Assembly (NCBI GenBank): GCA_903902705.1
Contig: CAIUVX010000055.1
Span: forward strand, 1 to 32,588
Source of the DNA: an uncultured Methylococcales bacterium
GTDB lineage: Bacteria > Pseudomonadota > Gammaproteobacteria > Methylococcales > Methylomonadaceae
Direction of reading: 5' to 3'
DNA length: 32,588 nucleotides
The notes beneath the pieces were generated by a model, which was not told the origin of the DNA, did not search any database, and saw nothing but the letters and a program-made list of their open reading frames with translations. The translations under genes were made by a program, and so were the position numbers. This document shows positions 26,954 through 32,588 of the stretch, piece after piece. Numbering within the stretch: the first letter of the stretch is position 1; the number at the start of each line of letters is the position of its first letter.

Positions 26954-28318
26954 ATGAAGATAGTTATTCTTGGGGCGGGTGTTACGGGTTCATCAGTTGC
27001 TGGTGCATTGGCAAGTGAAGAAAACGATATTGTAGTGATTGATTTTAATCCCTTACTGCTGGATGCTTTAAAAGAGCGTTTTGATATCGCCACGGTTGCA
27101 GGCAATGCTGCGCATCCGAGCATATTAGAGCAAGCAGGGGTTAGTCATGCTGATATAGTGATTGCAGTCACCGACAGTGATGAAACGAATATGTTGGCGT
27201 GTGTGATTATTAACGCTCTGTATAGTCGTCCAAAGACTATCGCACGAGTACGCGCAATTGATTATATGAAAAATCCTAATTTATTCAGCCCATTAGGTAT
27301 TCCTGTCGATCATGTGATTAGCCCTGAACAAATTGTCATGGAGTCGATACGCAATTTAATTGATTTTCCAGGTGTGCTACATATTTCTGATTTTGCCGAT
27401 GGCTTAGTGCGTTTGTTTTCGGTGCGCGTAACCGAAGATGGCGTTTTAACAGGTAAACAAATTAATTCACTCAAGGAGCGTTTTACTACAGGTAAAATTC
27501 GTATTGTTGCTATTTTTCGACAAGGTAAGCCGTTACCAATCAACGGGGAATCGATTATCGAAACAGACGATGAAGTGTTTTTTGTCGCGCCGCGTAAAGA
27601 AGTTCGCCGCGTACTTAAAGAATTGAATAAGCTAGAAGAGCCGTTAAAGCGTATTATTATTGCAGGCGGTGGACACGTTGGTAAACGTTTAGCGTTAGCC
27701 TTGGAAAACGATCACCACGTCAAAATTATTGAAAAAAACCCTAACCGCGCTCAAAAAATTGCCAATGATCTGAATAATACCGTGGTGTTGTTAGGTGATT
27801 GTGCCGATGAATCGTTATTGCTTGATGAGTCTATTGAAAGTACCGATTTATTTTGTGCCATTACTGAAAACGATGGTGTCAATATTATCTCTGCCGCGTT
27901 AGCAAAAAGCCTAGGTGCGCGTAAAACTATTTGTCTGCTCAATCATATTTCATACACTAAGCTACTAGCGGGAACAGGCATTGATGTTGCCGTGTTACCG
28001 AATCAAGAAACTTTAGGTAGTATTCTCAAGCACGTTCGCCGTGGTGACGTGGCACAAGTTACTTCGCTATGCGGTGGTACAGCCGAAGCCATTGAAGCCA
28101 TTGCCCATCGCGGTAACGGGAGTAATTCAGTCGTTGGTGTGCCTGTCAGCAAAGTCAATTTTCCAGCAGGTATCGTATTAGGAGCGTTGATTCGTAATCA
28201 GCAAGTGGTGTCCATTCATCACGACACCGTTTTTGAAGAAAACGATCATGTCATTATGTTTGCTATCGACAAAAAACTGGTGGCTTACATAGAAGCTACC
28301 TTCCAGCCCATTCTGTAA
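26954..28318 (+). CDS. trkA: Trk potassium uptake regulator TrkA
   Basis: The cytosolic NAD(H)-binding gating subunit of the Trk K+ transporter, 454 residues, normal length. It is two tandem RCK halves. The first Rossmann loop is GAGVTG (7-12) with acidic D30 after it; the second begins IIIAGGGHVGKRLA near residue 235. Each half ends in a TrkA-C domain (SVRVTEDGVLTGKQINSL and VSKVNFPAGIVLGALIRN). It binds the membrane subunit TrkH, encoded 76 bases downstream on the same strand. Confidence 0.97.
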   Translation: MKIVILGAGVTGSSVAGALASEENDIVVIDFNPLLLDALKERFDIATVAGNAAHPSILEQAGVSHADIVIAVTDSDETNMLACVIINALYSRPKTIARVRAIDYMKNPNLFSPLGIPVDHVISPEQIVMESIRNLIDFPGVLHISDFADGLVRLFSVRVTEDGVLTGKQINSLKERFTTGKIRIVAIFRQGKPLPINGESIIETDDEVFFVAPRKEVRRVLKELNKLEEPLKRIIIAGGGHVGKRLALALENDHHVKIIEKNPNRAQKIANDLNNTVVLLGDCADESLLLDESIESTDLFCAITENDGVNIISAALAKSLGARKTICLLNHISYTKLLAGTGIDVAVLPNQETLGSILKHVRRGDVAQVTSLCGGTAEAIEAIAHRGNGSNSVVGVPVSKVNFPAGIVLGALIRNQQVVSIHHDTVFEENDHVIMFAIDKKLVAYIEATFQPIL

Positions 28319-28394
28319 AAACAGATTTAAGTCACAAGGTTTAGAGTATGTACTTTTTCTCGAATCTTGATCTTTTAACCTTGTAGCAAATCCT

Positions 28395-29852
28395 ATGAAT
28401 GTTATCCTGACTATCATCCACATTTTCGGCCTAGTAACCATGGGCTTTAGCGGTCTGATGACGACTTGCTTACTGACCTCCCTGATTGCTGATGATGGTG
28501 CTAGCACCGCTTTTTTTGACGGCTCATTAATCACCTTTCTATTTGGGTTATTGATGTTTTTGCCTACGCTACGCATACCCAAAAAAGTCTCGCGACAAGC
28601 AGGATTTTTATTGGTCGCTATGACGTGGTCATTAAGCCCCGTGTTCTGTACCCTGCCGCTATTACTGAATTTTCCCGAATTGAGCTTTGTTGATGCCTAT
28701 TTTGAGACTACCTCAGGACTGACCACCACGGGAGCAACTATTCTGAGTGGCATCGATGCGTTACCGATGTCGATTAATTTATGGCGACATGAATTAAATT
28801 GGATAGCGGGTATGGGGATTATTATTTTTGCGGTAGCGATTTTGCCAATTTTAGGCATCGGCGGTATGCAGTTGTACAAAGCAGAAACCCCTGGTTCGGT
28901 GAAAGAATCCGATTTGCCACCGCGTATTGCCCAAACCGCCAAAGCCTTGTGGATGGTTTATGCAGGTTTTTCAGTAGCGTGCATTATTGCGTTACGCTTT
29001 GCGGGAATGGATTGGTTTGATGCTATCTGTCATGCCTTTTCCGCTATGAGTTTAGGGGGCTTTTCGACCCATGACAACAGTGTGGGTTTTTTTAATTCGG
29101 TGTCGATAGAAGTGGTGCTGAGTATTTTTCAATTACTTGCCGCCATTAATTTTGCGACCCACTTTGTCGCCTTGCGTAAACGTTCATTGAACCCTTACTT
29201 GGATGATGTCGAAGCGAAAAGTTTTTTGTTATTAATCATCAGTAGTTGCGTAGTTGCCGCTATGATGTTGCAACACGCGGGAACGTATCCTGATTTTTTA
29301 ACCGCCTTACGTCACGCCTCTTTTAACTTAATCACCATTGCCACCGATTGTGGGTTTGCCAGTCAAGATTTTAATAATTGGCCAATATTTATTCCCATGT
29401 GGATGCTATTTTTAAGCTGTTTGTCTGCCTCATCGGGGTCTACGGGTGGCGGTATTCGGATGATTAGAACCATTATTTTAATGAAACAAGCCCGTTTGGA
29501 GATGTTTAAATTCATTCATCCCTTTGCTGTGCGTCCGTTAAAAATTGGCGACACCGTGGTTAAAAATGACATTGTCACCTCAGTGATGGGTTTTATTTTC
29601 CTGTACTTTATGTGCATTGTGATTTTAGTGTTCACCTTGCTATTCAGTGGCATGGATTTTATCAGCGCGTTTAGTGCTATCATTGCCTGTTTTAATAATG
29701 CGGGGCCTGGTTTAAACCAAGTAGGGCCAGCCACTAATTATGCCAGTTTGACTGACTTTCAAACCTGCGTTTGTGCGTTTGCCATGCTGTTAGGAAGGGT
29801 GCAAATTTTTTCGATTGTAATTTTATTTATACCCGAATTTTGGCGTAAGTAG
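28395..29852 (+). CDS. trkH: Trk potassium transporter membrane subunit TrkH
   Basis: A 485-residue multi-pass membrane protein of the SKT family with four pore loops that form the K+ filter. The four filter segments are visible as TTGATI, GGFSTHD, TDCGFAS and NAGPGLN, each with the conserved glycine. Ten or more hydrophobic helices are present. LRIPKKVSRQAGF and LGRVQIFSI(V/I) are conserved cytosolic segments. It works with TrkA to take up K+ driven by the membrane potential or proton gradient. The short gap to trkA suggests an operon. No strong terminator is visible after the stop. Confidence 0.97.
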   Translation: MNVILTIIHIFGLVTMGFSGLMTTCLLTSLIADDGASTAFFDGSLITFLFGLLMFLPTLRIPKKVSRQAGFLLVAMTWSLSPVFCTLPLLLNFPELSFVDAYFETTSGLTTTGATILSGIDALPMSINLWRHELNWIAGMGIIIFAVAILPILGIGGMQLYKAETPGSVKESDLPPRIAQTAKALWMVYAGFSVACIIALRFAGMDWFDAICHAFSAMSLGGFSTHDNSVGFFNSVSIEVVLSIFQLLAAINFATHFVALRKRSLNPYLDDVEAKSFLLLIISSCVVAAMMLQHAGTYPDFLTALRHASFNLITIATDCGFASQDFNNWPIFIPMWMLFLSCLSASSGSTGGGIRMIRTIILMKQARLEMFKFIHPFAVRPLKIGDTVVKNDIVTSVMGFIFLYFMCIVILVFTLLFSGMDFISAFSAIIACFNNAGPGLNQVGPATNYASLTDFQTCVCAFAMLLGRVQIFSIVILFIPEFWRK

Positions 29853-29953
29853 CAGGTCGAGTTAGTGTTAGAGACTGTGAAAATATTCTTGTCCATTGTT
29901 GCTAATCCATAAGCTGATTATTCCGTCTTACTAAGTTTTTTGGTGATATAGTC

Positions 29954-31321
29954 ATGGCACACACTATGGATAACAAAGCACAATATTTATTACGGAACGC
30001 GCTTCATGAGCATGGTATTGACATTATTCATGATCCTTTGAGACTTCAAGCTATTCTTAGGGAATACGCAAAAGGTCAATTCAACGCAGAAATTTATTTA
30101 TGGGTTTTATCAGCGACAGAAGGTATTGCTGATAAGCTGCTAAAAAACAATTCAGTTCCATTCAAAGTATTAGCCGCCAGCTTAAGCTTACAACTGCATG
30201 AGAATTTTTGCATTGATAAATCTTCTGCTCTTTGGGTAGTTGATAGCTGGATGTTTGCACTTGATCTTAACGCTGATCTAAGCCTTACTCCTAAAGTTGA
30301 TACTTATTTTAATGGTCGGGAGGTGAAATCTTTGTTCACCGTAGAACAAACCACAAGAAAACTTGCCGTACTGTTTGCAGATATTTGTAACAGCACCTCA
30401 CTTTACGATAGTCTCGGTGATGATTTGGCGCGTCATTTTACCGCAAACTGCATCAAGACTATGGTTAGCGAGATTTCACCTTATAAAGGTACGCTGATTA
30501 AAACCATCGGTGATGAAATTATGTGTACTTTCCCTAATGCACAACTCGCGCTAAACGCAGCCTGTGCCATGCAAAATGCGGTAAAAGACAGCAGGGAAAA
30601 TTCAAAACAACCGTTGTCTATTCGCATAGGCTTTCATTATGGCTTGGTTATTTGTGAAGCTAACGATGTTTTTGGTGACACTGTCAACGTGGCAGCGCGA
30701 GTTGCAGGGATTGCCAAAGCTGACCAAATCATGACAACTGCCGCTGTCTATGCTGAACTTCCCGCTATATTGCAAAACCAAACTCGGCAGTTTAAAAGAG
30801 CTGATATAAGGGGCAAGCAAGAGCAATGTGAAATTTATTGGGTATCATGGAAAGAAGATAATAAAACTCAGTCTTTGCCTATTGCCCCACATTACCTTAC
30901 TAACTTTTCTACGCAAGTAATTTTGAAATATATACCCCAAAATACGACCTATAAACAAATTCTACAGTTTGTAGAGCCAGCTCTAAAAGGTGGCATATTT
31001 AGTAAATCTGGAACAATAAAACGTATTTCAGTGTTAGCACAAAAGAATAAGGACTCTGATGCACTGGAGTTTCATGCCATTTTATCTATTCAGCCAGACG
31101 AGGCTGCCAAAAGAATCATCAATAAACTCCATAGAAAACAGTTAAATGGTCGCCACATCGCTGTTACCGAATATATTGAACGCTCTGTTAATAATGGCAG
31201 AGGCATTATACATACCAAAGATAGGTTTCCAGAGGGGCAGCGCATTTCTGACCGCCGCGATATAAAGAAACCCTTTAGGATAATAACAATAGAGCAGCTA
31301 AAAGATTTTATCTGGACTTGA
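29954..31321 (+). CDS. Class III adenylate cyclase with N-terminal helical and C-terminal RRM-like domains
   Basis: A 455-residue soluble signalling protein. Residues about 10-105 are an all-helical domain with a signature (HDPLRLQAILREY, AEIYLW, ATEGIADKLL, WVVDSW) seen at the ends of many uncharacterised bacterial multidomain signalling proteins. Residues 135-300 are a class III nucleotidyl cyclase. Metal ligands D143 (LFADI) and D187 (IGDEI), adenine-selecting K183 and D242 (GDTVNVAAR), and transition-state N245 and R249 are all present, so it should make cAMP. Residues 320-410 look like an RNA-recognition-motif fold: strand VILKYIP, helix, IKRISVL, LEFHAILSI, helix PDEAAKRIINKL, then LNGRHIAVTEY. 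A basic tail (SDRRD, 432-436) follows. The RRM-like call is mine from strand/helix order; RNP aromatic residues are not clearly kept. No membrane segment is present. Confidence 0.85.
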   Translation: MAHTMDNKAQYLLRNALHEHGIDIIHDPLRLQAILREYAKGQFNAEIYLWVLSATEGIADKLLKNNSVPFKVLAASLSLQLHENFCIDKSSALWVVDSWMFALDLNADLSLTPKVDTYFNGREVKSLFTVEQTTRKLAVLFADICNSTSLYDSLGDDLARHFTANCIKTMVSEISPYKGTLIKTIGDEIMCTFPNAQLALNAACAMQNAVKDSRENSKQPLSIRIGFHYGLVICEANDVFGDTVNVAARVAGIAKADQIMTTAAVYAELPAILQNQTRQFKRADIRGKQEQCEIYWVSWKEDNKTQSLPIAPHYLTNFSTQVILKYIPQNTTYKQILQFVEPALKGGIFSKSGTIKRISVLAQKNKDSDALEFHAILSIQPDEAAKRIINKLHRKQLNGRHIAVTEYIERSVNNGRGIIHTKDRFPEGQRISDRRDIKKPFRIITIEQLKDFIWT

Positions 31322-31344
31322 AAATGCCTATACTTCAACAGCGT

Positions 31345-31391
31345 GTAGATACCCTGTCCAAAATATGCTCGATTTTTAACGGAGTATCTAC
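31345..31391. repeat. GTAGATAC/GTATCTAC inverted repeat
   Basis: An 8-bp perfect inverted repeat (31345-31352 and 31384-31391) with a 31-base loop lies just after the cyclase stop, in a 197-base gap without genes. Loop size makes a terminator unlikely; its role is unknown. Confidence 0.35.
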
Positions 31392-31459
31392 GAGCTATTG
31401 CTAGTGCAACACAACACCCAGTAGTTTTAAGTTTTCTAGTTCAGTTGTGTGTGAATCCA

Positions 31460-31502
31460 GTAGGAGGGTGAGCAAAAAAGCGTTGCTTACCCTACGCCCT
31501 AC
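31460..31502. repeat. Palindromic repeat GGGTGAGCAA/TTGCTTACCC
   Basis: GGGTGAGCAA (31466-31475) pairs with TTGCTTACCC (31483-31492) with one G.T pair and a 7-base loop; outer GTAGG (31460-31464) can pair with CCTAC (31498-31502). It sits between the converging cyclase and fdsD genes and could act as a 3'-end structure for both. A degraded relative follows acnB near 24128-24150. Confidence 0.75.
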
Positions 31503-31518
31503 CAAATATCAACAAAGC

Positions 31519-31725
31519 TCAAAGCTCAGTCACTGCCGCTCTAGCCAACTCAGTTAATTCAGAACCATCTTTTTGATTATATTCAATCAGAGCTTTACGC
31601 ATTCGGGGTTCCCATGAGTGAGCAATGTGGTTTCTAACGCCTGCAATCGCGTCTTTTCTGTCAGGTTCGGCGTTGAAGTAGTTGCTAATATCATTAGCCA
31701 TTTTAATTAAGCGTTCAATTTTCAT
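31519..31725 (-). CDS. fdsD: Formate dehydrogenase delta subunit (FdsD family)
   Basis: A 68-residue protein matching the small FdsD subunit of NAD-dependent molybdenum formate dehydrogenases. It begins MKIERLIKMANDISNYF and contains the diagnostic VRNHIAHSWEPRMRKAL, both typical of the family. FdsD is needed for full assembly or activity of the FdsGBA complex, which oxidises formate to CO2 and makes NADH. The ATG overlaps the end of fdhD by four bases. The catalytic subunits are not in the window and should lie beyond the right edge on the same strand. Confidence 0.92.
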   Translation of the reverse strand: MKIERLIKMANDISNYFNAEPDRKDAIAGVRNHIAHSWEPRMRKALIEYNQKDGSELTELARAAVTEL

Positions 31726-32540
31726 CTGTGTATTATCCGTTGTGGATGAGTGTAAATAACATGGTTTTCGCCGCGAGCAAAACCGACTAGAGTTACACCA
31801 GTTTGTTCAGCTAGGCGTATCGCTAAGCCTGTGGGCGCGGAAATGGCAACCAATAAACCGATACCTAAGAAAGCAGTTTTTTGTACCATTTCATAGCTGG
31901 CGCGGCTGGTGACGATGATGTAACCAGCGTTGACATCTTTGCCAGTGCGACATAATAACCCAAGTAGCTTATCCAGTGCATTATGCCGTCCAACATCTTC
32001 ACGCACATCAATAATGCCGCGTTCAGGTTCAACCCACGCGGCGGCGTGTATCGCGCCTGTCAGTTGGTTTAAAGATTGTTTGTGCTGTAAATCGGCTAAG
32101 GCGGCGGTAAGTTGTTCAGCCGTGACTTTGACAAGGCTGTGTACGGGGGCAGGTTGGCGTATCGCCTGTTTGAGTGTGCTTGCACCACATAAACCACAGC
32201 CCGTGCGTCCTGTCAGATTGCGCCCTTTATCGGTTAAACAGACAAAGCGTTCCTCAGGGATTTTGACTTGGACTTCTATGCCATTGGCACGTTGATAAAC
32301 TTTTGCCGATAGAAATTCTTTTGGACTTTGAATAATGCCTTCGGTCATACTAAAACCCAAAGCAAAATCTTCTAAATTGGTGGGTGTGGCTAACATGACA
32401 ACGTGGGAAATACCGTTGTACATAAGGACTATCGGCACTTCTTCTGCCACACAATCTTGTTCATGGCTATGTTCGCTACCTTGCCAACGGTTCACCATGC
32501 GGTGTTGATAGTTTGTCCAGCCTAGCTCGTTGTCTAACAT
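31722..32540 (-). CDS. fdhD: Formate dehydrogenase sulfurtransferase FdhD
   Basis: A 272-residue accessory protein that passes sulfur from IscS to the molybdenum cofactor of formate dehydrogenase. The essential cysteines are C115 and C118 in TGCGLCGAST. EEVPIVLMYNG, TPTNLEDFALGF and the late block DVGRHNALDKL and SRASYEMVQK are family hallmarks. No good ribosome site precedes the ATG at 32540, so the start could be later. It is translationally coupled to fdsD, which fits the fdsGBACD order in which fdhD (fdsC) precedes fdsD. Confidence 0.95.
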   Translation of the reverse strand: MLDNELGWTNYQHRMVNRWQGSEHSHEQDCVAEEVPIVLMYNGISHVVMLATPTNLEDFALGFSMTEGIIQSPKEFLSAKVYQRANGIEVQVKIPEERFVCLTDKGRNLTGRTGCGLCGASTLKQAIRQPAPVHSLVKVTAEQLTAALADLQHKQSLNQLTGAIHAAAWVEPERGIIDVREDVGRHNALDKLLGLLCRTGKDVNAGYIIVTSRASYEMVQKTAFLGIGLLVAISAPTGLAIRLAEQTGVTLVGFARGENHVIYTHPQRIIHR

Positions 32541-32571
32541 TTGATTTTTGATTTAATCGAGTAGGTCAGGT

Positions 32572-32588
32572 TAGCGTAGCGTAACCCG
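32572..32588. repeat. Edge of a GGTTAGCG/CGTAACC-type palindromic repeat
   Basis: The last bases contain GGTTA, GCGTAGCG and TAACCC, a 5-bp stem within a sequence typical of a widely dispersed repeat (TTAGCGTAGCGTAACCC). It is truncated by the window end and lies just upstream of fdhD. Confidence 0.5.

Overview
The window looks like a chromosomal segment of a moderately low-GC gammaproteobacterium. The strongest clue is the run ndk-rlmN-pilW/pilF-hisS-yfgM-bamB-der, a classic gammaproteobacterial cluster. It is joined by lpxC, a DUF721/DciA gene, zapE, trkA-trkH and a chromatium-type 2[4Fe-4S] ferredoxin. Glyoxylate/hydroxypyruvate genes, an Fds-type formate dehydrogenase accessory pair and many short palindromic repeats (including one encoding the peptide FDKLRTNG) suggest a sulfur-oxidising or C1-using lineage such as the Thiotrichales/Beggiatoaceae. 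That placement is inference; nothing in the window fixes the genus.

Layout. 1-990: a cluster of small CAAGC-type palindromes, an unrecognised protein with two Cys4 zinc modules, and two GTTGGG-type inverted repeats. 987-4518: serine-glyoxylate aminotransferase (minus strand) faces a tartronate-semialdehyde reductase/hydroxypyruvate isomerase pair plus ferredoxin (plus strand), with a decayed GGDEF fragment in the gap. 4578-8241 (minus): phosphomannomutase, then a QseB/QseC-like two-component pair whose sensor domain carries an internal duplication. 8314-9875: a YdjM-type membrane hydrolase and a SAM methyltransferase. 9931-11571: a long hairpin, then a solitary DNA adenine methyltransferase fused to an Mrr-like nuclease domain. 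11643-18467: the ndk-to-der housekeeping operon, lacking the rodZ and ispG genes usually found before hisS. 18522-24083: thiol peroxidase, an alpha/beta hydrolase, an AT-rich GmrSD-type restriction gene and aconitase B. 24169-29852: dciA-like gene and lpxC with abutting stop codons, zapE, trkA, trkH. 29954-31321: a class III nucleotidyl cyclase with an N-terminal helical domain and a C-terminal RRM-like domain. 31519-32540 (minus): fdhD and fdsD, probably the tail of a formate dehydrogenase operon lying beyond the right edge.

How the genes work together. The left block encodes a route serine + glyoxylate -> hydroxypyruvate -> tartronate semialdehyde -> glycerate, using isomerase plus reductase rather than a direct hydroxypyruvate reductase. 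The central operon covers nucleotide balance, rRNA/tRNA methylation, pilus assembly, tRNA charging, outer-membrane protein assembly and ribosome maturation. Two apparently independent DNA-targeting genes (methyltransferase-Mrr fusion and GmrSD) sit as accessory insertions among housekeeping genes. The least explained items are the cyclase-RRM fusion, the twin zinc-module protein and the methyltransferase-nuclease fusion. I saw no tRNA, rRNA, CRISPR array, complete insertion sequence or integrase.
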